From Chloroflexota bacterium (GTDB taxonomy: Bacteria > Chloroflexota > Limnocylindria > P2-11E): DNA of 32,564 nucleotides. The stretch is taken from the NCBI GenBank assembly GCA_005881885.1, contig VBDX01000145.1:1-32564 (forward strand), given 5' to 3'. The notes under the pieces are model-generated. The model made no database searches, was not told the DNA's origin, and worked only from the letters and a program-made list of their open reading frames with translations. Both the position numbers and the translations under genes were made by a program. Numbering within the stretch: position 1 is the stretch's first letter; every line of letters starts with the position of its first letter. This document shows positions 15,305 to 22,530 of the stretch, piece by piece.

Positions 15305-16323
15305 GGCCAGAGCGGGAGCGCTTCGAGGCCCATCGTCTCGGGATAGCCGAAGCGCGCGTTGAAGTTCTGGAGCGCCGAACCCGCCGCGCCCTTCACCAGG
15401 TTGTCGAGCACCGCGAATACGACGAGGCGGGATGTCGATTCGTCGACGATCGCGTGCACGAGGCACCAATTGCTCCCGAGGGTCGCCTTCGTGGCCGGAT
15501 ACGTGCCGACCACGCGCACGAACGGCTCCTCGGAATATTCACGCGCGTACGTCTCAGCGACGTCCTTCGCCGTCTTTCCAGAGCGGAGCGGCGCGTAGCA
15601 GGTGGCGATGAGACCGCGCGTCATCGGTACCAGGTGCGGCGTGAACGTGAGCCTGGGCTGGGCGCCCAGCAGCAGCGCCGCCTCCTGCGCGATCTCGGGC
15701 GTGTGCCGGTGCTTGGGGACACCGTACGGTCGCACGCTCTCGTCGATGCTCCCGTAGAGAAACGCCTCATCGACCGTATGACCGGCGCCGCTCACCCCTG
15801 ACTTCGCGTCGACGATCAGGTCCTCGGTGACGAGTCGCGCTTTGAGCGCCGGCGCGAGCGCCAGGAGCGCAGCGGTCGGATAGCAGCCGGGATTCGCGAT
15901 GAGCCGAGCCCTGCGGACGCGGTCGCGCGTCAGCTCGGTGAGACCGTAGACCGCCTCTTTCAGGAGCTCCGGGGCGGGATGCGCGTAGCCGTACCACCGC
16001 TCGTACAGGGCCGGATCGCGCAGGCGGAAATCGCTTCCGATGTCAATGACCGTGCGGCCTTCCCCGAGCCACACGCCAGCCTGCTTCGCGGCCTCGCCTG
16101 CGGGCAGTGCCGTGAACACCACCTCGGCATCGCCGACTTCCCGGCTGACGACGAGCGAATCCGGGGCGGTATGCAGGTGCGGCTGCGCCGCGCGGAGGGG
16201 CTCACCCTGATGCGAGCGCGCGACCGCGGCGACGAGGCGCGCTTCGGGATGGCGCAGGACCAGACGCGCCAGCTCGCCGCCGGCGTAGCCCGTCGCGCCC
16301 GCGATCGCCACCCTCGTCGGCAT
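15301..16323 (-). CDS. argC: N-acetyl-gamma-glutamyl-phosphate reductase
   Basis: Reduces acetylglutamyl phosphate with NADPH to the semialdehyde. The 340-residue protein has the N-terminal dinucleotide fold VAIAGATGYAGGELARLV, the catalytic Cys147 in ANPGCYPTAALLAL, and KSGVSGAGHTVDEAFLYGS, all standard for ArgC. It is the first gene of the arg block. ATG 16323 has no Shine-Dalgarno sequence before it and follows TAATTT by 7 nt, so the mRNA is probably leaderless. Two AATTATGC repeats overlap the promoter, and the repressor is encoded three genes downstream. Confidence 0.97.
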   Translation of the reverse strand: MPTRVAIAGATGYAGGELARLVLRHPEARLVAAVARSHQGEPLRAAQPHLHTAPDSLVVSREVGDAEVVFTALPAGEAAKQAGVWLGEGRTVIDIGSDFRLRDPALYERWYGYAHPAPELLKEAVYGLTELTRDRVRRARLIANPGCYPTAALLALAPALKARLVTEDLIVDAKSGVSGAGHTVDEAFLYGSIDESVRPYGVPKHRHTPEIAQEAALLLGAQPRLTFTPHLVPMTRGLIATCYAPLRSGKTAKDVAETYAREYSEEPFVRVVGTYPATKATLGSNWCLVHAIVDESTSRLVVFAVLDNLVKGAAGSALQNFNARFGYPETMGLEALPLWP

Positions 16324-16330
16324 AGGCGGT

Positions 16331-16360
16331 AAATTATGCGGTTGGATGGATAATTATGCA
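16331..16360 (-). promoter_or_regulatory. argC promoter with ArgR operator-like repeats
   Basis: On the plus strand AATTATGC occurs at 16332-16339 and again at 16352-16359, exactly 20 bp (about two helical turns) apart, in an A+T-rich patch in otherwise GC-rich DNA. The minus-strand forms contain TTGCATAATTAT and GCATAATTTA, which resemble ARG boxes (TGCATAAT-type half sites). TAATTT (16336-16331) is 7 nt before the argC ATG. An alternative -10, CATAAT, has TTGCAT 17 nt upstream. ArgR bound here would cover the -10 and -35 regions. The sites are seen directly; the regulator is inferred from argR in the same operon. Confidence 0.6.
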
Positions 16361-16378
16361 AGCGGCCTGAGGCCGCTT
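16360..16378. promoter_or_regulatory. Perfect 8-bp inverted repeat between argC and ribD
   Basis: AAGCGGCC, TGA, GGCCGCTT: a perfect inverted repeat with a 3-nt centre, in the divergent argC/ribD gap just upstream of the argC promoter. No gene ends here, so it is not an obvious terminator. It could be a binding site for a dimeric regulator or an RNA hairpin. The remaining DNA to 16488 shows no FMN riboswitch and no convincing small gene. Confidence 0.4.
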
Positions 16379-16475
16379 ACGCGACGGCGAACACCTGTCG
16401 CGACTCGGGGATCCCCTTGAGCTCGTGCGGGAAGGCGCGCGGCGATGCCGTCGAGAGCGGTGGCCGCGAGGGCCG

Positions 16476-16481
16476 CAGACT
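16476..16481 (+). promoter_or_regulatory. -10-like CAGACT before ribD
   Basis: CAGACT ends 7 nt before GTG 16489, the same spacing as TAGACT before ribBA, with one mismatch at the first base of TANNNT. No Shine-Dalgarno sequence is visible. No conserved FMN riboswitch sequence is found in the 165-nt argC-ribD gap. Confidence 0.3.
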
Positions 16482-16488
16482 AGCAGCC

Positions 16489-17559
16489 GTGACCGAGAGC
16501 GACACCACGTACATGCGCCGCGCGCTGCGCCTTGCGGCGCGAGCCGCCGGACGCACCAGCCCCAACCCGCTGGTCGGGGCGGTCCTCGTGCGCGACGACC
16601 GCGTGATCGGCGAGGGATATCACCACGCGGCGGGCGAGCCCCACGCCGAGGTGAACGCGCTGCGAAAAGCCGGGGACGCACGTGGAGCGACCCTGTATGT
16701 GAATCTCGAGCCGTGCACCCACCAGGGACGGACGCCACCGTGCGTCGACGCGATCAAGGAGGCCGGCGTCGCGCGCGTCGTCGTCGCGATGCGCGACGTG
16801 GACCCGCGGACCGATGGGAAGGGGATCCGCGCGTTACGCGCCGCCGGCATCGCGGTCGAGGAGGGCATGCTCCGTGATGAGGCCGAGCGCCTCAATGCCG
16901 GATTCGTGTCGCGGATCACCCGCGGTCGGCCGTTCGTGCTGGTGAAGCTCGCGGCGACGGTCGACGGCCGCGTCGCGGTGAAGGGCCGGCGCTACCTGTC
17001 AGGCAAGCCGGCGCTCCGCGAGGTGCACCGCTTGCGAAACCGGTTCGACGCGGTCATGGTCGGCATCGGCACCGTGCTCGCCGATGACCCCGCGCTGACC
17101 GTGCGAGAGGTCAAAGGACGCGATCCGTTGCGCGTGGTCGTCGATGCGGACGCGCGAACGCCACCGGCTGCGAAGGTCGTCCGCGCGAACGATCCGCAGC
17201 ACACGGTGATCTTCGTGGCGCGGGACGCGGACGTCCGCCGAACGAACCGGCTGCGCGACGCCGGAGTGCTCCTCGCGACAGTTCCGCGCGCCGATGGTGG
17301 GCTCGATCTCGGGGCGGTCCTGCGCTGGCTCGGCGCGCACGGCGTGAACACCGTCCTGAGCGAGGCCGGCCCGCATGTCGCGGGGACGCTCGTCCGATCG
17401 CACCTGGCAGACCGGCTGCTGCTCCTCCTATCCCCGATCGCGGGGGGCGATGGGCCGCCCGCGCTCGAGGGCGTCGCCTCGGCGAGCGAGCTGCGCGACG
17501 TACGAGTACGGAGGCTTGGTCCTGATCTCGCGATCGAAGGAGGCTTCGAGGGGGCCTAG
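16489..17559 (+). CDS. ribD: Bifunctional riboflavin deaminase/reductase RibD
   Basis: Deaminates the pyrimidine formed from GTP and then reduces its ribose side chain with NADPH, steps two and three of riboflavin synthesis. The 356-residue protein has an N-terminal zinc deaminase (H52-A-E54, then P75-C76-T-H-Q-G-R-T-P-P-C85) and a C-terminal DHFR-like reductase from about residue 150 (LAATVDGRVAVKG, GIGTVLADDPALTVRE, near the end LSEAGPHVAGTLV). GTG 16489 gives the normal N-terminus TTYMRRALRLAARAAGRTSPNPLVGAV. The TAG stop is in the loop of a strong hairpin that fills the gap to ribE. Confidence 0.96.
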   Translation: MTESDTTYMRRALRLAARAAGRTSPNPLVGAVLVRDDRVIGEGYHHAAGEPHAEVNALRKAGDARGATLYVNLEPCTHQGRTPPCVDAIKEAGVARVVVAMRDVDPRTDGKGIRALRAAGIAVEEGMLRDEAERLNAGFVSRITRGRPFVLVKLAATVDGRVAVKGRRYLSGKPALREVHRLRNRFDAVMVGIGTVLADDPALTVREVKGRDPLRVVVDADARTPPAAKVVRANDPQHTVIFVARDADVRRTNRLRDAGVLLATVPRADGGLDLGAVLRWLGAHGVNTVLSEAGPHVAGTLVRSHLADRLLLLLSPIAGGDGPPALEGVASASELRDVRVRRLGPDLAIEGGFEGA

Positions 17560-17567
17560 CCCCCTCG
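17547..17567 (+). repeat. Perfect hairpin spanning the ribD stop and ribE start
   Basis: CGAGGGGGC, CTA, GCCCCCTCG: nine perfect GC-rich pairs with a 3-nt loop. The ribD TAG stop lies at the loop and the first right-arm position, and the ribE ATG follows the last paired base directly. It leaves no room for a Shine-Dalgarno sequence. It could limit ribE translation or end part of the transcripts. The same shape occurs at 26624-26644. Confidence 0.7.
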
Positions 17568-18167
17568 ATGCTTGTGTTCAGCGGGATCGTCGAAGAGATC
17601 GGCACGGTCCGACACGCGGGAGCGACCGCTGCGGGTGTGCGCCTCGAGATCGCGTCCTCGCGTGTGGTCGAGGATCTCGCCATCGACTCGAGCGTGAATG
17701 TGGCCGGCGCGTGCCTGACCGTCGTCGAGCGCGACGACCACGGCTTCGCCGTCGACGTCGTCAAAGAGACGCTCGAGCGCACCACGCTGGGGCGTGCGCT
17801 CCGCGGCACACGCGTCAATCTCGAGCGCGCGGCGACCCCGACGACCGCACTGGGCGGCCACTTCGTTCAGGGACACGTGGACGCGACCAGCAACCTCGTG
17901 ACACGAAAGGAGGAGGGCGGCGGCGCGGCGCGCCTGCGCTTTGCGCTGCCGAAGGCCCTCTCCCGGCACGTCGTGCCGAAGGGATTCATCACGATCGACG
18001 GCGTTTCGTTGACCATCGCCGCCCTCGGCAAGAGCTACTTCGAGATCGCGCTCATTCCCCACACCGCCGAGAAGACCACGCTCGGCGCGCTACGCCCGGG
18101 CGAGCCGGTCAACGTCGAGTCCGACGTCCTCGCGAAGTACGTGCAGCGTTTGCTGGGGAAAGTGTGA
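17568..18167 (+). CDS. ribE: Riboflavin synthase (alpha subunit)
   Basis: Converts two molecules of dimethylribityllumazine to riboflavin and the aminouracil, the last step of the pathway. The 199-residue protein consists of two similar lumazine-binding barrels: residues 1-95 (VFSGIVEEIGTV, NVAGACLTV, VVKETLERTTLG) and 96-199 (GGHFVQGHVD, KGFITIDGVSLTI, IPHTAEKTTLG). The usual N-terminus is MFSGIVEE, so GTG 17574 is as likely a start as ATG 17568. A strong hairpin directly precedes the ATG and may control it. It lies 8 nt after ribD and 22 nt before ribBA. Confidence 0.96.
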   Translation: MLVFSGIVEEIGTVRHAGATAAGVRLEIASSRVVEDLAIDSSVNVAGACLTVVERDDHGFAVDVVKETLERTTLGRALRGTRVNLERAATPTTALGGHFVQGHVDATSNLVTRKEEGGGAARLRFALPKALSRHVVPKGFITIDGVSLTIAALGKSYFEIALIPHTAEKTTLGALRPGEPVNVESDVLAKYVQRLLGKV

Positions 18168-18176
18168 CGACGACCC

Positions 18177-18182
18177 TAGACT
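18177..18182 (+). promoter_or_regulatory. -10-like TAGACT before ribBA
   Basis: TAGACT, 7 nt before ATG 18190, in the 22-nt gap after ribE. No Shine-Dalgarno sequence lies in the 7 nt between (tgattcg). The small HTH gene at 26360 is preceded by an almost identical block (TAGAGT plus tcgattc). It probably starts a leaderless ribBA mRNA in addition to read-through from ribDE. Confidence 0.5.
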
Positions 18183-18189
18183 TGATTCG

Positions 18190-19461
18190 ATGAAGGGTTC
18201 GCCAAAGGACTCGCCAACGCGACCGAGAGTGGTCGCACCGCGGAGCGCATTCGCGACCGTCCCCGAAGCGATTGACGAGATCAAGCGGGGCCGGATGGTG
18301 ATCGTCGTCGACGATGAGGATCGTGAGAACGAAGGCGACCTCACCATCGCGGCGCAGCTCTGCACACCCGAGGACGTCGCGTTCATCCGTAAGTACGCAA
18401 GCGGTGTGATCTGCGTGCCCATGACCGCCGAACGGCTCGAGGCGCTCGACCTGCCGCAGATGGTCACCCGCAACGAGGCGCGACTCGGGACCGCGTTCAC
18501 GGTGAGCGTCGATGCCCGCGAGGGCGTGACCACCGGTATCAGTGCGGCAGATCGGGCACGGACGATACGGCTGCTCGCGGATCCGTCGACGCGGCCGCAC
18601 GACCTCGTGAAGCCTGGCCACATCTTTCCGCTCAAGGCGCGCGAGGGCGGGGTTCTCGTGCGGGCTGGGCAGACCGAGGCGGCGGTCGACCTCTGCCGCA
18701 TGGCTGGCCTCACGCCGGTGGGCGTGATCTGCGAGATGACGAACCCTGACGGCTCGATGTCGCGGCTGCCCGAGCTCAAGCGCTTCGCGAAGCGGCACGG
18801 CCTCCTGATGATCACCGTCAAGGACCTCATCGCGTACCGCATGGCGCGCGAAAAGCTGGTGGAACGCGTCGCGACGGCGAAGATGCCGACGAAGTACGGC
18901 GAGTTCACGATCCACGCGTACAGGGCGCGCTTCGGCACCACGAATGCCGAGGAGGTCGCGCTCACGCTGGGCGAAGTCGCCAACGGAGAGCCCGTGTTGG
19001 TCCGCGTGCACTCCGAATGCCTCAGCGGGGACGCGCTCGGCTCGCAGCGCTGCGACTGCGGTGACCAGCTCGACGCTGCACTCAAGCGGATAGCCGACGA
19101 GGGCCGCGGCGTACTCGTGTACCTGCGCCAGGAAGGCCGCGGCATCGGACTGATGAACCACTTGCGCGCGTACGAGCTCCAGGACCAAGGCCTCGACACG
19201 GTCGAGGCGAACGAGCGCCTGGGATTCAAGGCGGATCACCGCGAATACGGGATCGGCGTGCAGATCCTCATGGACCTTGGCGTGCGCCGCGCGCGCATCA
19301 TGACGAACAACCCGCAGAAGGCGAGCGTCGCGCTGTACGGCTTCGAGATCGTCGAGCGTATCCCGATCGAGATTCCCGCGACCGCGAGGACCCGCTCGTA
19401 TCTCCGGACCAAACGCGACAAGCTCGGCCACCTGCTCACCGTGGTCGACGCGGACCCTTAG
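18190..19461 (+). CDS. ribBA: Bifunctional DHBP synthase / GTP cyclohydrolase II
   Basis: Supplies both starting units for riboflavin: dihydroxybutanone phosphate from ribulose 5-phosphate (N-terminal RibB) and diaminopyrimidine from GTP (C-terminal RibA). The 423-residue fusion has RibB marks VVDDEDRENEGDL (about 38-52) and the TGISAADRA / HIFPLKAREGGVL segments. The RibA part begins near residue 225 and has zinc ligands C277, C288 and C290 (HSECLSGDALGSQRCDCGDQ) and the GTP site REGRGIGL-like LRQEGRGIGLMNHL. Both active sites look intact. The TAG stop shares 4 nt with the stop of the gene on the other strand. Confidence 0.97.
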   Translation: MKGSPKDSPTRPRVVAPRSAFATVPEAIDEIKRGRMVIVVDDEDRENEGDLTIAAQLCTPEDVAFIRKYASGVICVPMTAERLEALDLPQMVTRNEARLGTAFTVSVDAREGVTTGISAADRARTIRLLADPSTRPHDLVKPGHIFPLKAREGGVLVRAGQTEAAVDLCRMAGLTPVGVICEMTNPDGSMSRLPELKRFAKRHGLLMITVKDLIAYRMAREKLVERVATAKMPTKYGEFTIHAYRARFGTTNAEEVALTLGEVANGEPVLVRVHSECLSGDALGSQRCDCGDQLDAALKRIADEGRGVLVYLRQEGRGIGLMNHLRAYELQDQGLDTVEANERLGFKADHREYGIGVQILMDLGVRRARIMTNNPQKASVALYGFEIVERIPIEIPATARTRSYLRTKRDKLGHLLTVVDADP

Positions 19462-21134
19462 GGCGGGGCCGCCCCCTCCCACCACCTGTTGGCGGCGGTG
19501 AGAAGCTGCTTGTCCGTGCCGCCGCGCAGGCGCCCGTCGAGCGTCGAGATCGGCGACTTGTTAGTGAAGCGGAAGACGACGGCGATCCCTTCGAAGTGCT
19601 GGATCGTCGGCGCAGGGACGGTCGTGATCTCGGTCACCGTCGCCCAGGCCCGATCCTCGTCGAACAAGGGCACCTCGCGCATGAGGTGGAAGCCGCCGGG
19701 CTCGATCACCGTTTGCACTCGGGCGCTCGGGAGACAGATGACGACGGCGACGAGCAGGACCGCGGCGGAGATCGCGGGGTTGATGATGATCAACGCGAGG
19801 CCGTGGCGCGCGAGCTCGACCAGCCGACGCGATCCCTCGTGCCATCCGCGCAGCGTCCCACGCGCCCACGCGGTCGCCGCTTTACCCATCGCAACGCGCA
19901 CGATGCCCGCGGCGAGCATGGCCGCGGCTGCGAACGACGCGAGGAGGATGCGTGGGTCGAATGAGGAGAGAGGCGAGTCGATCAAATAAGCGCCCGCGCC
20001 GATGGGCGTGCGCGTCGCGATAGCGATCGCGTCGGGGAGGAGCGCAGTCACCGTCAGGCCGGCGAGCACGAATACCAGGCCGACCACCGTTGGTATCAGC
20101 GGGTCGTCCTCGTCGTGGTAGTGATCGCGAAGTGAGTCGGTGGCGTTCTGAAGCTCGAGGAAAGCGCTGCCTGCCAGGTCCAGACTCCCGCCGCTCGCCT
20201 CCTTGACCACGCGAGTGAGCGGACCGGCGAGCGTCGGCTCCGCGACGCCTTCAACCGGGATGCCGAAGTTCACCGGCTTTCCCTTCCGGAGCCGGACCGA
20301 CACGCGTCCGCGGCGCGACTTGATCTCCTTGACGTCGTTCCACGCGACATCGACCGGCTCCTTGCCGTCGATGCGCAAGCCGAGCTGCTCGAGGGTGATC
20401 TGAAGCTTTTTTTCCGGATAGCCCATGACGACCGGGCCGCGCAGTAGGACCCCGCTCGGCGGCAGGATGAATCGCGGCTTGGGGGGCGGCTTGACCCTTT
20501 CGGGCCTCGGAGGCTTCGGCGCCTTCGCGGCCTTTGGCGCCTTCTCGGCCTTCGGGGCCCTCTCAGCCTTCGGCGGCTTCTCGGCTTTCGGCGGCTTCTC
20601 GGCTTTCGGCGCCTTCTCCTTCTTCTCTTCCTTGCGCGGCTTTTCCTTTTTCTGCGGGATCGGAGGCGCCTCCACGGCCGCACGCGCGGTGGGTCGGGTC
20701 GAGGCGAGCGGGGGAAGCGGCGGCGGCGCCTCGCGGATCGGCGTCTCCGGCGCGCGCGGCGCGACCGGCGGCGTGTGGGTCGGCAGCGTGTACTCGGGCA
20801 GCGGAGTCGGCGGCGTGTATGCGGGCGGCGCAGTCGGCGCCTCGGCCGGTGGCGGCGGATACGCCGGCGCGGGCGTCGTGAAGAACGGTTCAGGGGGCTG
20901 TGCCGGTGGAGCCTCGGCCGGCATTCCGGTGAACTTGCCCATCCCCGCGAAGAGCTCGCCGGGAGCGGAGGGCGTCGAGGTTGATGGCTCCGCGAACGGA
21001 TTGGGCACAGTCGCCGTCGACGACTGCATGGGCGCGGCGCTCTCGGCCAAGGCCTGCTGTTGCTGCTCCCGCCAGCCGGGCGGCGCGGGGACGAGCCCCA
21101 ACGCGACCAGGCGCGGATCGACTTCTTCGGTCAT
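19458..21134 (-). CDS. Pro-rich / Lys-Ala-rich membrane protein of unknown function
   Basis: A 558-residue protein I do not recognise. Its order is: a short N-terminal segment (DPRLVALGLVPAPPGW), a Pro/Ala/Thr-rich stretch (about 40-160), a Lys-rich KAEKPP-type repeat (about 160-220), and a compact beta-rich segment that looks like a PH-type or bacterial PH-like fold (about 226-312; VVMGYPEKKLQITLEQLGLR). Three membrane spans follow (about 345-366, 396-416, 445-468), then a soluble C-terminal domain. The basic low-complexity linker would lie on the cytoplasmic side and could bind nucleic acid or acidic lipid; that is a guess. The gene lies antisense between ribBA and ribH, shares 4 nt with ribBA at their stops, and has no clear promoter hexamer before ATG 21134. 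Confidence 0.7.
   Translation of the reverse strand: MTEEVDPRLVALGLVPAPPGWREQQQQALAESAAPMQSSTATVPNPFAEPSTSTPSAPGELFAGMGKFTGMPAEAPPAQPPEPFFTTPAPAYPPPPAEAPTAPPAYTPPTPLPEYTLPTHTPPVAPRAPETPIREAPPPLPPLASTRPTARAAVEAPPIPQKKEKPRKEEKKEKAPKAEKPPKAEKPPKAERAPKAEKAPKAAKAPKPPRPERVKPPPKPRFILPPSGVLLRGPVVMGYPEKKLQITLEQLGLRIDGKEPVDVAWNDVKEIKSRRGRVSVRLRKGKPVNFGIPVEGVAEPTLAGPLTRVVKEASGGSLDLAGSAFLELQNATDSLRDHYHDEDDPLIPTVVGLVFVLAGLTVTALLPDAIAIATRTPIGAGAYLIDSPLSSFDPRILLASFAAAAMLAAGIVRVAMGKAATAWARGTLRGWHEGSRRLVELARHGLALIIINPAISAAVLLVAVVICLPSARVQTVIEPGGFHLMREVPLFDEDRAWATVTEITTVPAPTIQHFEGIAVVFRFTNKSPISTLDGRLRGGTDKQLLTAANRWWEGAAPP
19461..19476 (-). repeat. GC-rich inverted repeat at a convergent gene junction
   Basis: GGGCG, GGGC, CGCCC (5 pairs), or GGGG, CCG, CCCC, right at the shared ribBA / unknown-gene stop codons and coding for the last residues of the minus-strand gene. 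It is weaker than the hairpins at 17547 and 26624. Possibly a two-way transcription end signal. Confidence 0.3.
20514..20609 (-). repeat. Coding repeat of KAEKPP/KAEKAP units
   Basis: Tandem six-residue units of about 18 nt (KAEKPP, KAEKPP, KAERAP, KAEKAP, KAAKAP) in the unknown membrane protein gene. The DNA copies are nearly the same (GGCTTCTCGGCTTTC-type on the plus strand), so unit number may vary between strains by slippage. Confidence 0.7.
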
Positions 21135-21165
21135 CTGGCGACCCGGGAAGGGCGCATTCGTGGGC

Positions 21166-21171
21166 TAGATT
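21166..21171 (+). promoter_or_regulatory. -10-like TAGATT before ribH
   Basis: TAGATT, exactly 7 nt before GTG 21179, with no Shine-Dalgarno sequence between (gcgccaa). This gives ribH its own probable leaderless promoter, needed because the unknown antisense gene cuts it off from ribD-ribE-ribBA. Confidence 0.5.
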
Positions 21172-21178
21172 GCGCCAA

Positions 21179-21733
21179 GTGTCGACGAGTGGGAAGTCGC
21201 CCGCGCGAGTGCGAAACGGGTTTGTCGAAGCGCGTGTGGCACTCGTACGGGCTCGATGGAACGAAGAGGTCACCCGCGCCCTCGCGAAGGGGGCGCTGGG
21301 CCGCGCGCTGGCCGCCGGCGCGGCCGTCGACGAGTTCGAGGTGGCGGGCTCGTTCGAGCTTCCACCGGCGGTGGCCGCGCTCGCGCGGACCGGACGGTAT
21401 GACGCTGTCGTACCGCTCGGCTGCCTGATACGCGGCGAGACGCCACACTTCGATGTCCTCGCCAACGCGGTTGCGCGGTCGCTCGCGAGTCTGGCCACGT
21501 CGCTGCCCGTAGCGATCACGTTCGGGGTGCTCACGTGCGAGAGCGTCGAGCAGGCACGCGCGCGTTCGGGCGCCGAGCGCAACGTCGGGGCCGAAGCGAT
21601 GGATGCGGCGCTCGAGCTCGTCGCGCTCCGTCACGCGATCTCCGCGAGCGCACCGCGCGCATCGCGCAGCGCGTCGACCGCGCGATCGCGATCGACGCGA
21701 GCGAAGCGGAGACGTTCGCCCGGGAGTCGCTGA
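21179..21733 (+). CDS. ribH: 6,7-dimethyl-8-ribityllumazine synthase, with extra basic tail
   Basis: Condenses the ribityl pyrimidine with dihydroxybutanone phosphate to form lumazine. Conserved parts: RARWNEEV near residue 24, the substrate loop VAGSFELPPAV, the phosphate-binding GCLIRGETPHFDVLANAVA, and PVAITFGVLTCESVEQARARSG with NVGAEAM. The enzyme normally stops after about 155 residues. Here it runs to 184, and the last 30 or so residues (SASAPRASRSASTARSRS...) are Ser/Arg-rich and encoded by DNA antisense to the end of pxpC. Either the tail is real or a stop codon was lost. RibH often forms 60-unit cages, and a basic tail could matter for that; this is inference. Confidence 0.92.
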   Translation: MSTSGKSPARVRNGFVEARVALVRARWNEEVTRALAKGALGRALAAGAAVDEFEVAGSFELPPAVAALARTGRYDAVVPLGCLIRGETPHFDVLANAVARSLASLATSLPVAITFGVLTCESVEQARARSGAERNVGAEAMDAALELVALRHAISASAPRASRSASTARSRSTRAKRRRSPGSR

Positions 21734-22530
21734 GCGACGAGACCCAGATCCGCCGCGATCACGGTCGCGATCACCGGATATCCGCCGGTCGCCTGGTGAT
21801 CCGCGAGGAGGACGATGGGCGCGCCGCCCGCCGGGACCTGCACGGCGCCCGCAACGACGCCACAGGTGAGGATCTCTCCTTCGCGCGCGACGATCCGCGG
21901 CCCGCTGAGGCGCACGCCCATGCGGTCGCTCGCCGGCTCCACCTGGAAGTTGCCTGAGAAGAACAGCGCCTGTGCCTCGTCGATGAAACGCTCCGCATGT
22001 GGGCCCGTGATGGCACGTATCTTTCCGGTCTCGTAATCAGGCGGCCGGAGCGCTTGCCCGGCACGTTCGGGGTCTATGCGCGCCGGACCGAGGGCGAGCG
22101 CGTCGCCCGCGCGGAGAGAGCTTCCGATCGCGGCGGGCAGGTAGGTGGCGCGGCTACCGAGCACCGGCGTGGCCGCGATCCCACCAGAGACCGCGAGATA
22201 CGCGAACCGCGATCGCTCCCCCAGGGTCACCGTCAGCGTGTCGCCGGCGCGCGCGAACGTCGCTGTCCAACCCGAGATCCGATCCCGCGCGCGGAGCGCG
22301 ACGTCCCGACCCGTCACGGCGACGAGACGGCGATCGTCGCACCTGAAAGCGAATGGTCCGCCGATGATCTCGATGGCCGCCGCGGCCCGGTCGTTCCCGA
22401 CGAGCGCCTGGGCCGCCGCGAACGCGAGCGGATCCGCCGGCCCCGCCGGGGGGATGCCGTCACGAAGATGACCGAAGCGTCCGTGGTCCTGCACGGTGGC
22501 GCGCAGGCCCACAGCCTCGATGCGGATCAC
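21631..22530 (-). CDS. pxpC: 5-oxoprolinase subunit PxpC (biotin-dependent carboxyltransferase-like)
   Basis: Third subunit of the bacterial ATP-dependent 5-oxoprolinase, which opens 5-oxoproline to glutamate; formerly KipA. The 299-residue protein has TVQDHGRFGHLRDGIPPAGPA near the start (usual form QDxGRxGxxxxGVPxSGxxD), YLAVSGGIAATPVLGSRATY near 115, the SDRMGVRLSGP segment near 205, and ILLADHQATGGYPVIATV-like VLLADHQATGGYPVIATV near 245. GTG 22530 overlaps the pxpB stop (GTGA). Its last 103 nt overlap the 3' end of ribH on the other strand. Confidence 0.94.
   Translation of the reverse strand: MIRIEAVGLRATVQDHGRFGHLRDGIPPAGPADPLAFAAAQALVGNDRAAAAIEIIGGPFAFRCDDRRLVAVTGRDVALRARDRISGWTATFARAGDTLTVTLGERSRFAYLAVSGGIAATPVLGSRATYLPAAIGSSLRAGDALALGPARIDPERAGQALRPPDYETGKIRAITGPHAERFIDEAQALFFSGNFQVEPASDRMGVRLSGPRIVAREGEILTCGVVAGAVQVPAGGAPIVLLADHQATGGYPVIATVIAADLGLVAQRLPGERLRFARVDRDRAVDALRDARGALAEIA

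Noticed and set aside
16381-16488. Possible FMN riboswitch before ribD
   Set aside because: None of the conserved RFN-element sequences are present and the space to the probable -10 is too short.
16377-16565. Minus-strand frame ending with a natural-looking tail between argC and ribD
   Set aside because: It overlaps the start of ribD antisense, and its N-terminal half is Arg-rich shadow sequence. There is no family match, so it is probably chance.
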